Source: Meishania litoralis
GTDB lineage: Bacteria; Bacteroidota; Bacteroidia; Flavobacteriales; Flavobacteriaceae
Direction: 5' to 3'
Assembly (NCBI RefSeq): GCF_042611095.1
Contig: NZ_JBHFPV010000002.1
Coordinates: 744,001 to 808,000 of the forward strand
DNA: 64,000 nt
Numbering within the stretch: position 1 is the stretch's first letter; each line of letters begins with the position of its first letter. The notes under the pieces are model-generated. The model was not told the DNA's origin. It did no database searches and worked only from the letters and a program-made list of their open reading frames with translations. Positions 44,681-52,987 of the stretch are shown here, one piece after another. Position numbers and translations under genes: made by a program.

Positions 44681-44688
44681 TAACTTTG
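44681..44688 (+). promoter_or_regulatory. -7 box for the MBL-RsgA genes
   Basis: TAACTTTG fits TAnnTTTG exactly, 18 nt before ATG 44707. A TTTG at 44663-44666 is present but with a short 14-nt spacing. Confidence 0.5.
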
Positions 44689-44706
44689 TAAAATATTCCA
44701 TTACAA

Positions 44707-45501
44707 ATGCGGACAAACAGATTACATTTTCTAATGCTCTGCTTGGTTTTGTTAATTAATCAAGGTTGTACCATGGTAAAAGTAAAAATAAGCGAAAAAA
44801 GAAATCCAATACCTCAAAAGGTAACTATTGAAGAAAAAACAACCTTAACAACTTGGGGAGCAATCAAGGTGAACAAGTCACACTTTTTTCCATCGAGTTT
44901 TCAGCTGAAAATTGATGATAAGGTTATTTACATTGATCCAGTCGGAATTGAGAATGCAGAGCAAGCAGATTATATTTTAATAACTCATGCTCATCCAGAC
45001 CATTTCTCTTTAAAGGATATTAAAAACCTTTTAAAGAATGAAACAAAGATGATTTGTTCAAAAGGAGTTTCAAAAAAATTGGGAGATGTTAAAGACAAAG
45101 TGCAAGTCGTAAGGCCCAATCAGCAATTGCAATTTGAAGAGTTTAGCATCGGGACAACTTTTGCGTACAATACAAAATCCGTTTTTTTATGGATTAAAGC
45201 ACACCCTAAATCGAAAGAAAATGTAGGCTATGTGATTACATTAAAAAATGGCTTAAAAGTTTACCATACAGGAGATACGGACTATATTTCTGAAATGGAA
45301 CAACTAAGCGGTATTGATGTCGCTCTGGTTCCAATCGGAGGAGATAATCTAACGATGAATGCAGAAGAGGCTGCTAAGATGGTGAATATAATTCGACCCA
45401 AAATTACTATTCCGATGCATTATGAAATCAAAAATGTAGAAGAATTGAATCGATTTGAGACTTTAGTAAACGAAAGAACCAAAATCATTAAATTAAACTA
45501 G
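44707..45501 (+). CDS. Metallo-beta-lactamase-fold hydrolase, lipoprotein-like (cassette 4)
   Basis: A 264-residue protein with a lipoprotein-like leader (LVLLINQGCTM). ITHAHPDHFS is the HxHxDH zinc motif; HTGDTDYI gives the bridging Asp, IPMHYE the last His. The pattern is of the UlaG/YtnP-like (L-ascorbate-6-P lactonase-type) group. Cytoplasmic relatives hydrolyse phospholactones; an exported version is unusual. It follows the putative TetR operator and precedes rsgA by 11 nt. Confidence 0.88.
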   Translation: MRTNRLHFLMLCLVLLINQGCTMVKVKISEKRNPIPQKVTIEEKTTLTTWGAIKVNKSHFFPSSFQLKIDDKVIYIDPVGIENAEQADYILITHAHPDHFSLKDIKNLLKNETKMICSKGVSKKLGDVKDKVQVVRPNQQLQFEEFSIGTTFAYNTKSVFLWIKAHPKSKENVGYVITLKNGLKVYHTGDTDYISEMEQLSGIDVALVPIGGDNLTMNAEEAAKMVNIIRPKITIPMHYEIKNVEELNRFETLVNERTKIIKLN

Positions 45502-45512
45502 GAAAGTCAATT

Positions 45513-46598
45513 ATGAATACCACGGTAAATATGACACTTCAAGATTTAGGATATAATAATTATTTCGAAAAGTTAAGAATCGATAATAACCTCAAAGACT
45601 TTGAAATTGGACGTGTAATTTCCGAGCAAAAGGAAAGGTATATTGTTAAAAGTGAAAAAGGTGAATTTGAAGCGGAAATTACAGGAAATTTGAGATTTTC
45701 CGCCAAGAGTCGTAAAGATTTTCCGGCCGTTGGAGATTGGGTTTCTTTGATTTATCATGAAACAGATTTTGCTGTTATTAATAGCATTTTACCCAGAATT
45801 TCAACGCTTTCGAGACAAGCCGTGAACAAGTTTGGTGAGCTGCAAATAATTGCCAGCAATATCGATTATGGATTAATTGTACAATCGGTAAATAGAGATT
45901 TTAACATCAACCGACTGGAACGATATTTAACGCTTTGCTACACTTCCAGGATTGAGCCAATAATCGTTATTACCAAAACGGACTTAACGGACGAAGAGAA
46001 CCTGAATGACTTGCTCAACAAAATAAAAATCAGAGTTAAAAATGTTCCGCTTATCCCTGTAAGTAATGAAACAAAGGAAGGAATAGATAAATTGAAAAAA
46101 CTTCTCTATAAAGGAAAGACATATTGTCTTCTTGGTTCATCAGGTGTGGGGAAATCATCCCTGATTAACAGTTTGATTGGAGAAAGTCGAATGAAAACGG
46201 CCAACATTAGCCAAAGTATTGATAGAGGTAAACACGTTACAACTCGTCGTGAATTAATTCCGATGATAAATGGAGCCATACTTATTGACAATCCGGGAAT
46301 GCGAGAAGTGGGCATTACAGATAGTTCACTAGGAATAGAAAGTACATTTGAAAAAATATACGACTTGGCACAAAGCTGCAAGTTTTCAGATTGCACCCAC
46401 ACTTCTGAAATTGGTTGCGCGGTTCAACTAGCGATAGATAATGGACAGATTGAGAAATCGCATTTCGAGAACTTTTTGAAAATGGAACGTGAGAAAGAAC
46501 ATTATGAATCAGCTGTAGCCGAAAAGCGTAGAAAGGACAAAGATTTTGGGAAAATGATAAAACATTATAAGAAAACAAAAAAATCAAACAATTTCTAG
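45513..46598 (+). CDS. rsgA: RsgA-type ribosome small-subunit-dependent GTPase (cassette 4)
   Basis: A 361-residue circularly permuted GTPase: N-terminal OB fold (about 25-95), TKTD (G4, about 150), LLGSSGVGKSSLINSL (G1), TTRRELIP (G2), DNPGMREVG (G3) and a C-terminal zinc knuckle CKFSDCTHTSEIGC. Known RsgA helps the late maturation of 30S subunits. This copy lies in a TetR-controlled accessory cassette, so it is probably a second paralogue and not the housekeeping gene; a chromosomal copy must be sought elsewhere. Cassette ends: GTTGTGCTTA (44033) / TAGGCACAAC (46596-46605). Confidence 0.9.
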   Translation: MNTTVNMTLQDLGYNNYFEKLRIDNNLKDFEIGRVISEQKERYIVKSEKGEFEAEITGNLRFSAKSRKDFPAVGDWVSLIYHETDFAVINSILPRISTLSRQAVNKFGELQIIASNIDYGLIVQSVNRDFNINRLERYLTLCYTSRIEPIIVITKTDLTDEENLNDLLNKIKIRVKNVPLIPVSNETKEGIDKLKKLLYKGKTYCLLGSSGVGKSSLINSLIGESRMKTANISQSIDRGKHVTTRRELIPMINGAILIDNPGMREVGITDSSLGIESTFEKIYDLAQSCKFSDCTHTSEIGCAVQLAIDNGQIEKSHFENFLKMEREKEHYESAVAEKRRKDKDFGKMIKHYKKTKKSNNF

Positions 46599-46813
46599 GC
46601 ACAACAAAGAACTGAGGTAAAAAAATAAGTTTCTTCTTTTAGCCGCTTTCGACACATAATTCTCATCGTAGGGCAGTTCAGGTTTTGTAATGGCGAATCA
46701 CTGTTTGCGTAGTTTGTTGGCCACCGCTATCAATGCATCTCAAAATAATCGTACTATCATTTCAAGTTCTATCTCTACACATCGCAAAGGAATTCAGTAT
46801 CATTTCATCTCAC

Positions 46814-46845
46814 GGCAGAACTGCGTTTAATTACTCGGTCGGCCG
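46814..46845 (+). repeat. Cassette joint D (remnant of right half)
   Basis: GCAGAACTGCGTTTAA (46814-46829) and CTCGGTCGG match the right boundary of joints E-G (GCAGAACTGCGTTTGG ... CGGTTG). The upstream part (46620-46810) is unrecognisable. The HxlR gene stop lies 15 nt to the right. Confidence 0.55.
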
Positions 46846-46859
46846 TAAGCTGACGAAAC

Positions 46860-47234
46860 TCACAGAACTTCAATTATTTCTCCTTTATTGTTGCCCAGTT
46901 CTATTCCCCAATTTGTAATAACTTCTATAACTGGAATTAAACTCAAACCAAAATCTGTTAATTCATACTGGACTCGAAATGGAGCTCTTTTACCAAAACT
47001 AAGCCGTGTAATTAGGCCATCTTCTTGTAACGATTTTAGCTGAATACTCAACATTTTTTCAGTTATATCAGGAATCAAACGTTTTAGTTCAGAAAAACGC
47101 AGAGTACCATGTCTTAAATACCATAAAACCACACATTTCCATTTTCCACCAATGTAGCTCATGGTAATGTCAGTTCCACAATGATAAACTCTATCATTTA
47201 TTTTATATGCCTTATGTTTTCCCTCTAAAATCAT
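46860..47234 (-). CDS. HxlR-family winged-helix regulator (cassette 5)
   Basis: A 124-residue MarR-like regulator: YIGGKWKCVVLWYLRHGTLRF, LKRLIPDITEKMLSIQLKSL, DGLITRLSFGKRAPFRVQYEL are the HxlR core including the conserved Cys. Members sense electrophiles or formaldehyde through that Cys. It is the only minus-strand gene in the 38-54.7 kb region and is divergent from the small membrane protein at 47321, its possible target. Confidence 0.88.
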   Translation of the reverse strand: MILEGKHKAYKINDRVYHCGTDITMSYIGGKWKCVVLWYLRHGTLRFSELKRLIPDITEKMLSIQLKSLQEDGLITRLSFGKRAPFRVQYELTDFGLSLIPVIEVITNWGIELGNNKGEIIEVL

Positions 47235-47320
47235 AACTATAAACTTTAACCTATCAATTTTAACAGTTATTGCATGGCAAAAATAATCAAAATATTTTTA
47301 CACTGTAAAAAGTATAGTAT

Positions 47321-47563
47321 ATGTTAAAATCTATAACAATTGACATAATAGGTTACTCTGCTTTGGTAATAAATTTATATTCTATGTCGGTAAAAGGGGA
47401 ATATAAATTAAGACTAATTTCAGCTCTTGCCAATTTTATCTATATCATTTACGGAATACTATTAATTGCTTTCCCTATAATTATTGGTTGCTCTATAGCA
47501 GTAGTTCTCCATATTTACAGGCTGAAAAGTTTAAAAATAGATGATAATGATTTCAATAAATAA
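47321..47563 (+). CDS. Small YgjV/PQ-loop-like membrane protein (cassette 5)
   Basis: An 80-residue protein with two to three membrane segments (IDIIGYSALVINLYSM; ISALANFIYIIYGILLIAF; GCSIAVVLHIYRL). The pattern resembles half of a PQ-loop/MtN3-type or YgjV-like protein. It overlaps the following GNAT gene by 23 nt. No function can be given. Confidence 0.6.
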   Translation: MLKSITIDIIGYSALVINLYSMSVKGEYKLRLISALANFIYIIYGILLIAFPIIIGCSIAVVLHIYRLKSLKIDDNDFNK

Positions 47564-48062
47564 AGCTCATTTTAAAGATGCAAAAATTTTGGCTCTTTTA
47601 GGTACAGTAACTTATACTGAATCTCACGGTCATTTTATTGACAACGAAAAAGACCTAATGAAATACAATGAAAGTGCTTTTTCAGTTTTGCAAACTAAAA
47701 AAGAGATAAGCGATACGAAAAACATCTTTTTCATTATTAGTAAAGATGATTTGCCTATTGGCTACGCAAAACTGGTTTTTAATTCTTCCCATAAAAATGT
47801 TGACTCACAGAATAGTTGTCAGTTAGAACGAATTTATATTTTAAATGATTTTATCCCACTAAAAGTTGGACAACAATTTTTAACCTTTCTTGAGAGGAAA
47901 GCCAAAGAATTTAAAGCAAATTCTATATGGCTTTCGGTCCATAGGAATAATATTAGAGCCATTAAATTCTATCAACGAAATGAATACAAGGATGTTGGTA
48001 AATCAACTTTTTTTGTCAATGGCAAAGAATATGAAAATGAGGTATTCTCAAAAGAAATATAA
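47541..48062 (+). CDS. GNAT N-acetyltransferase (cassette 5)
   Basis: A 173-residue acetyltransferase: FIISKDDLPIGYAKLVFN, CQLERIYILNDFIPLKVGQQ (acetyl-CoA strand), LSVHRNNIRAIKFYQRNEY (typical motif B). The Q/RxxGxG loop is degenerate (PLKVGQQ). The start overlaps the upstream small membrane gene; ATG 47547 is an alternative. The substrate is unknown. Confidence 0.85.
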   Translation: MIMISINKAHFKDAKILALLGTVTYTESHGHFIDNEKDLMKYNESAFSVLQTKKEISDTKNIFFIISKDDLPIGYAKLVFNSSHKNVDSQNSCQLERIYILNDFIPLKVGQQFLTFLERKAKEFKANSIWLSVHRNNIRAIKFYQRNEYKDVGKSTFFVNGKEYENEVFSKEI

Positions 48063-48623
48063 AAACTCACGAACAAAAACTAACATCTAAAGATGAATTA
48101 ACCAACCCAATCAAGGATAAAGGAATTAAAACTTGGGAAGAAGCCATTGAATTTGTAAGATGCTTACCATTTGGGCGAAACTCTAATCGAACAGATTTTA
48201 AATTAGTCATTTCAGAACAAAAAGGAAGTTGTAGTTCTAAACATGCAATGCTAAGAAAACTAGCAGAATTAAATGATATTCCAAACATAAAACTCATTCC
48301 TGGAATGTATCGAATGAATGAAACAAACACGCCAAAAGTTGGAAATGTGTTAGCTATAAATAAGCTGGATTTTATTCCAGAGGCACATTGCTACTTAAAT
48401 ATTGAGAAAAAAGAATTGATGTAACAACTTCTGAAAGCAATTTCAGCAAACTTGAAAATGATATCATTGAGAACTTGAAATTCAACCAGAACAAGTTGCT
48501 AAATTTAAGGTTAATTTCCACAAAGAGTTTATTAAAGACTGGATAAAAAAGACCAACTCAAAATTAGAATTTACTCAGCTTTGGACTATCAGAGAAAAAT
48601 GTATAAAAAGTTTAACACAATAA
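48062..48623 (+). pseudogene. Broken gene of a conserved uncharacterised protein (cassette 5)
   Basis: From 48062 a frame reads KTHEQKLTSKDELTNPIKDK, GIKTWEEAIEFVRCLPFGRN and EQKGSCSSKHAMLRKLAELN up to a stop near 48422. It then continues in a second frame (DVTTSESNFSKLENDIIENL) and a third (QPEQVAKFKVNFHKEFIKDW ... LWTIREKCIKSLTQ) to TAA 48621. Together these make a roughly 185-residue protein with a transglutaminase-like GSCSSKHA segment. It has no start codon and two frameshifts, so it is dead. No function is known. Confidence 0.72.
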
Positions 48624-48624
48624 A

Positions 48625-49077
48625 ATGGAATTAAGCCCAGAAATTAAGAAGTACATCAATAAGAGTGTGTTATGTTGGCTTGCAACAGCTTCCCCTGATA
48701 ATGTCCCTAATGTTTCTCCAAAAGAAATTTTTAATTATTACGATACAGACAAAATCATTGTTGCCAATATCGCTTCGCCTCAAACTGTCAGGAATATCAA
48801 GGAGAACAAAAATGTGTGTGTCAGTTTCATTGACATCTTGTTACAAAAAGGATTTCAAATCAAAGGAAAAGCTAGAATAATTACAAAAGTCGATTCTGAC
48901 TTCTTGGAAATGGAAAAAATTTTAACTGAAATGACAGGAGGCGATTTTCCTTTTACTACGATCACGGAAATTACAGTAGAAAAGACTAAACCCATTCTTG
49001 CACCAAAATATGTGCTTTATCCAGAAACAACTGAACAAGAGCAAATAGCAAGTGCTAAAAAGGCCTATGAAATTTAG
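48625..49077 (+). CDS. Pyridoxamine 5'-phosphate oxidase-family flavin protein (cassette 5)
   Basis: A 150-residue split-barrel protein: LCWLATASPDNVPNVSPKEIF, VANIASPQTVRNIKENKNVCVSF, KGFQIKGKARI. This is the small PNPOx-like group that binds FMN or F420, often annotated as general stress or pyridoxamine oxidase-like. It starts 1 nt after the remnant gene. No evidence for vitamin B6 synthesis as such. Confidence 0.87.
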   Translation: MELSPEIKKYINKSVLCWLATASPDNVPNVSPKEIFNYYDTDKIIVANIASPQTVRNIKENKNVCVSFIDILLQKGFQIKGKARIITKVDSDFLEMEKILTEMTGGDFPFTTITEITVEKTKPILAPKYVLYPETTEQEQIASAKKAYEI

Positions 49078-49105
49078 AACTAAACAAGAATTAAACCCAG
49101 AAAAA

Positions 49106-49456
49106 ATGAGTGAAAATGTTCTTTTGAAAGAAAATCCAAAAATTGAAATTCAATTTTTGAAGAATGTATTTCAAATCATTGATGAAAAGACAATTCAAAA
49201 TACTGGTATTTATAACTATAGTGATTTAGAATATGTGGAATTAAATAAAATTTGGTTTCCAAAACTAGCAAAATGGTTACGAATAATTACTTGGATCTTT
49301 AATGGTGTTCCTTATTTTCCGGATCAGAAGTCTTATAAAAAAGCTAACGTTATTATTCACCTCAAAAAAGAAAATATTGGTATTTGGCTAACCAATTCTT
49401 GTATGGTGACACAAGCAAAAAAGATAAAGAATCTATTGGATAATAAAAGATTGTAA
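49106..49456 (+). CDS. Uncharacterised protein (cassette 5)
   Basis: A 116-residue protein if started at ATG 49106 (MSENVLLKENPKIEIQFLKN); ATGs at 49070 and 49052 overlap the PNPOx-like gene. It has PH-like alternating strands and one hydrophobic segment (LAKWLRIITWIFNGVPYF). I do not recognise a family. It is followed 1 nt later by a GNAT gene. Confidence 0.6.
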   Translation: MSENVLLKENPKIEIQFLKNVFQIIDEKTIQNTGIYNYSDLEYVELNKIWFPKLAKWLRIITWIFNGVPYFPDQKSYKKANVIIHLKKENIGIWLTNSCMVTQAKKIKNLLDNKRL

Positions 49457-49457
49457 A

Positions 49458-49913
49458 ATGATGACCTTTAGAGAAGCAACAAGAAATGATATCCCAAAAA
49501 TAGTAGAACTACTTACTGATGATAAACTTGGAAAAATAAGAGAGAATTATCAAATACCATTACCAGTTGAATATCTAAACGCTTTTGAAAATATAGCTGC
49601 CGACCAAAATCAAGAACTCGTTGTTGTAGAAAACGAAAACTCTGAAATTATTGGAACTTTACAGTTATCTTTCATCCAATATCTAACTTATCGTGGTGGT
49701 ATAAGAGCACAAATCGAAGCTGTCAGAATCAGAAAAGACCAAAGAGGACTTGGCATTGGAAAAACAATGTTTGAATGTGCAATTAATAGGGCAAAAGAGA
49801 GGAATGCCCATTTATTGCAATTGACAAGTGACAAACAACGGCTGAAAGCAATTAAATTCTACGAAAATTTAGGATTTAAAGCAACCCACGAGGGAATGAA
49901 AATGCACTTCTAA
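49458..49913 (+). CDS. GNAT N-acetyltransferase (cassette 5)
   Basis: A 151-residue acetyltransferase with a full signature: FREATRNDIPKIVELL start, IIGTLQLSFI, IEAVRIRKDQRGLGIGKTMF (R/QxxGxG/A acetyl-CoA loop), LQLTSDKQRLKAIKFYENLGF. It is distinct from the GNAT at 47541. The substrate is unknown. It is the last gene of the decaying group before joint E. Confidence 0.9.
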   Translation: MMTFREATRNDIPKIVELLTDDKLGKIRENYQIPLPVEYLNAFENIAADQNQELVVVENENSEIIGTLQLSFIQYLTYRGGIRAQIEAVRIRKDQRGLGIGKTMFECAINRAKERNAHLLQLTSDKQRLKAIKFYENLGFKATHEGMKMHF

Positions 49914-50046
49914 TTAGAAAGCCAGTTACCAATAAAAACAAAAAAGAAGAGGTTTAAGCACTTAGTTTAGGATGAATTTTTTAAACTTAGCTACTGTTGT
50001 AAATCGAAAAGTCAGTGTTTAAAAATCCGCTACTTTCTTATAAAAA

Positions 50047-50187
50047 AACCGAATTGCCATATAACACTCACATGGGATCCTCGCCACCGACCGGCGTCTA
50101 ACCTAAACGACGAATCGCCGAACAATAGTTGCCCGATTTCACTATATTTCGTTAAAATTCGCAGAACTGCGTTTGGCCCTTCAGTTG
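50047..50187 (+). repeat. Cassette joint E (alternative left half + promoter half)
   Basis: The left half differs from joints B, C and F: AACCGAATTGCCATATAACA, then CTCACATGGGATCCTCGCCA, then CCGACCGGCGTC (50047-50098), with a weak CGCC/GGCG hairpin and no T-run. The right half is the common one: CAATAGTTGCCCGATTTCAC, TATATTTC (50143-50150), GCAGAACTGCGTTTGGCCCT, CAGTTG. Confidence 0.82.
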
Positions 50188-50235
50188 GCAATAATATAAA
50201 CTATGTCTCTTAACGAACATTGATAATTGAATTAA

Positions 50236-51198
50236 ATGAACAAACTACTACTATTATTATTGAGTCTGTCAATTCTGAGTTGCGGAGATAATAAATCGAG
50301 CGACAAAAAAAAAGACACAAATACTTCTACTGGTATAAATTGGATTTCATTTAAATGGATTGGAGGCGAGCAAGGAGGTGAATATTATGATAAGCTGGGA
50401 ATGGAAGTTCCACTCGTCATAAATGACTCTGTGAAATGCTATGCACAATTTGATTTAGGGGCTAATACTAATATGCTTTATGAGTCAACTCTAGAAAAGC
50501 ATACTCAAATTAACCGAGATTTTATTATTGATACTGTCGATACGGAAGATTATTATTACTGGTTGCGTAATCCTAATATCAAAATAGGAAATAAAATAAG
50601 TGCAGTTAAGGATTGGATAGTTAGGAATGACTATGATGCCGAAGGTGTTATAGGAACAATTGGAGCAAAGGAATTTTCTGAACGTGCTTTAATAATTGAC
50701 TATGTTAACAATAGACTAGCAAGCCTAGATTCTATTCCTTCAGAATATGCAAAGAATTTCGATTTTTTTGATTTTACCATAAGAAATAACAAAGTCATTT
50801 TAAAGGTTTTGATTAACAACCAAGAATATGATGTGAATTTTGATACTGGATCGAGCATCACTCCTCTTTTGGTAAGCAATAAAATTTTGTTTGACGAATT
50901 GACGGATAAGAGCAAAGGAAACTATGACTTACATAAATTTCACTCTTGGGGTACTACTTATGACACTATCCCTGGAGCATACTCAAAAGATAACTTTATA
51001 ATCAATGGAAAAGATTTTGGAAAACAGATTATTTATTATTTAGATTCTGATTATCATCGAAACTTATTTATTGAGGATAATATTGATGGACTTTTAGGAT
51101 CTATTCTCTTTTTTAAGAGTGAAATTTTGATAGATTTTAAGAATAAAAAAATGGGAATAGAAGTTGCTAACATTGGTAACCGTTGCACAAGCCCCTGA
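50236..51198 (+). CDS. Retropepsin-like aspartic protease, lipoprotein (cassette 6)
   Basis: A 320-residue protein with a lipoprotein signal (LLSLSILSCGDN). It has two aspartic sites, FDLGANTN (about 73) and FDTGSSIT (about 204), each at the start of a retropepsin half, so one chain could form a bilobal enzyme. The last residues (after VANIGN) are encoded by joint F, and the stop TGA 51196-51198 lies inside the repeat; the native end probably lay elsewhere. Cassette ends: GTTGGCAAT (50184-50192) / GTTGCTAAC (51163-51171), an 7/9 inverted match. Confidence 0.8.
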   Translation: MNKLLLLLLSLSILSCGDNKSSDKKKDTNTSTGINWISFKWIGGEQGGEYYDKLGMEVPLVINDSVKCYAQFDLGANTNMLYESTLEKHTQINRDFIIDTVDTEDYYYWLRNPNIKIGNKISAVKDWIVRNDYDAEGVIGTIGAKEFSERALIIDYVNNRLASLDSIPSEYAKNFDFFDFTIRNNKVILKVLINNQEYDVNFDTGSSITPLLVSNKILFDELTDKSKGNYDLHKFHSWGTTYDTIPGAYSKDNFIINGKDFGKQIIYYLDSDYHRNLFIEDNIDGLLGSILFFKSEILIDFKNKKMGIEVANIGNRCTSP

Positions 51199-51344
51199 CC
51201 GACCATGGAACAGTTCGATATAAGCCCTTTTACGGGGCTTTTTATGGTTCGGTCAAAAACGAAACGACGAATTCCCGAACGATAGTTGCCCGATTTCACT
51301 ATATTACCGTAAAATGCGAAGAACTGCGTTTGGCCCTTCGGTTG
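51169..51344 (+). repeat. Cassette joint F (full)
   Basis: AACATTGGTAACCGTTGCAC, outer stem, terminator AAGCCC (51222-51227) / GGGCTT (51235-51240) with T-run, CGATAGTTGCCCGATTTCAC, TATATTAC (51300-51307), GAACTGCGTTTGGCCCTTCG, GTTG. Nearly identical to joint C except at the boundaries and one small indel region. Confidence 0.85.
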
Positions 51345-51367
51345 TAGCACATATAAAAGAACTAAAA

Positions 51368-52981
51368 ATGGCTGAAGAAATTAAAACAGATTACTGTATC
51401 CTAGGAGGAGGTATCGCAGGAATTTTATTAGCAAGTCAATTAGTATCTTCTGGTAAAAAGATCACGATCATAGACCAGGGTCCTCGATTTTCAGAAGAAG
51501 ATCGTGCTAATATGTTGCAACAAAGCAAAAAGGACTTAAATGATTTTGCTGATTACAATGATGATGTTGACCCGTCTATAATAACACCATTAAGTTCGGA
51601 GACTGCAAAAGATGATGTGATTGAATGGACTAATTATAGATTATTTGGACTGGGCGGTACAGCGCTTCATTTTCAGGGAATTATGATGCGGCCCACAGAG
51701 GAGGACATGAAAGTCAGATCGCTTTTCGGTTATGGTCGCGATTGGCCTATATCCTACGCTGACCTGGAACCCTGGCTTTTGAAAGCTGAATACGAAATTG
51801 GAGTTGCCGCAAATGAGGACAACCCTTATGCTTCACACCGGTCGGGATCTTTTCCAATGCCGGGCCATCCACCTTCCTATTTTGATAGTGAGTTCTTTGC
51901 CCCCGGATTAAAAAAAATGGGGATGGCAGGACACTCATGTCCGATATCCGTAAACTCAGTTCCTTATCGAGGACGCTCGGGATGTTTGGCTTGCAGAGCA
52001 TGTAAATTTTGTCCTTCCGGAGCACGATATTCACCTGACAGGGTTCATATCCCGATATTGGAGAAACATGAAAATGTTGAAATAATAGAGCATTTAAGTG
52101 TTCGGAGATTAGAGACTAATCAAGAGGGAAATAAGATAGTTGCCGCACACGCATTGCGAATTCAAGATAAGTCAGAAGTCACAATTCTGGCAAATAATTT
52201 TATTGTGGCAATGGGAGGTGTAGAAACCGCTCGGATGCTTTTATTATCTGCGGACCATCATCATCATAAAGATGGCCTTGGAAATATGGGAGGGCAACTT
52301 GGCCGTGGGTTTAGCGACCATTTGTCTCCTTATATAACCTATGATATGGGAAAGCCGATAGGAAATCGTTTGGGCTTTGAGACCATGACATCGGATCATT
52401 TCAGGACGAATGCGGATAGAAATGAACACCCAACTTTTTCTTTGTTCTCTTCTCCCGCCATGGATTGGTTTCCAATAGGCAATGAAGCAACTATGTGGTC
52501 ATCAAAAAACAATAGGCTTTCTCTCGATGAACTAAGGGAACGAATACCTCGCATGGCAACCATAGTGTCATATGGTATAGAAAATGTAAATACCGGTAGT
52601 ATGCTAGAATTGGACAAAGATATATTGGATGCTTTTGGCGATCCAGTGGCAAAAATCACTTTTAAACTGACGGATTGGGATATGCAAGGGTATCACAAGT
52701 TTACGGAAGTTGCCACAAAATTAGGTGAAGCTATGGGGGCACAAGACATTTCGGAGGTCAGTCCACCCGGAGCTAATGTAGGTTATCATCCATCAGGGGC
52801 CACCGCTATGGCAAAGAATCCAGATAAAGGAGTTTGTGATGAAAACCTAAAAGTATTTGGACTCAAGAACTTGCATATAGTCAGCAATTCGGTATTCCCT
52901 CATATGGGCGCAAATGTACCTACACTGACAATTTCAGCTTTGGCCCTGAGGTTGGCGGATCATCTTAAAGGAATAAAATAA
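51368..52981 (+). CDS. GMC-type FAD-dependent oxidoreductase (cassette 7)
   Basis: A 537-residue flavoenzyme starting at ATG 51368 (MAEEIKTDYCILGGGIAG); the longer frame from 51314 would translate joint F and is rejected. GGGIAG is the FAD Rossmann motif; FGLGGTALHFQG fits the GMC FAD-attachment region; CLACRACKFCPSGAR is a Cys-rich segment found in gluconate/glucose-type GMC dehydrogenases; the C-terminal GYHPSGATAMAKN ... HIVSNSVFPHMGANVP carries the catalytic His/Asn pair. It pairs with the small Tat subunit 6 nt downstream. The substrate (polyol, sugar acid or alcohol) is unknown. Confidence 0.9.
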   Translation: MAEEIKTDYCILGGGIAGILLASQLVSSGKKITIIDQGPRFSEEDRANMLQQSKKDLNDFADYNDDVDPSIITPLSSETAKDDVIEWTNYRLFGLGGTALHFQGIMMRPTEEDMKVRSLFGYGRDWPISYADLEPWLLKAEYEIGVAANEDNPYASHRSGSFPMPGHPPSYFDSEFFAPGLKKMGMAGHSCPISVNSVPYRGRSGCLACRACKFCPSGARYSPDRVHIPILEKHENVEIIEHLSVRRLETNQEGNKIVAAHALRIQDKSEVTILANNFIVAMGGVETARMLLLSADHHHHKDGLGNMGGQLGRGFSDHLSPYITYDMGKPIGNRLGFETMTSDHFRTNADRNEHPTFSLFSSPAMDWFPIGNEATMWSSKNNRLSLDELRERIPRMATIVSYGIENVNTGSMLELDKDILDAFGDPVAKITFKLTDWDMQGYHKFTEVATKLGEAMGAQDISEVSPPGANVGYHPSGATAMAKNPDKGVCDENLKVFGLKNLHIVSNSVFPHMGANVPTLTISALALRLADHLKGIK

Positions 52982-52987
52982 ATAATT

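Noticed and set aside
51314..51367. N-terminal extension of the GMC oxidoreductase
   Set aside because: It would translate the joint repeat; the FAD motif sits at the normal distance from ATG 51368.
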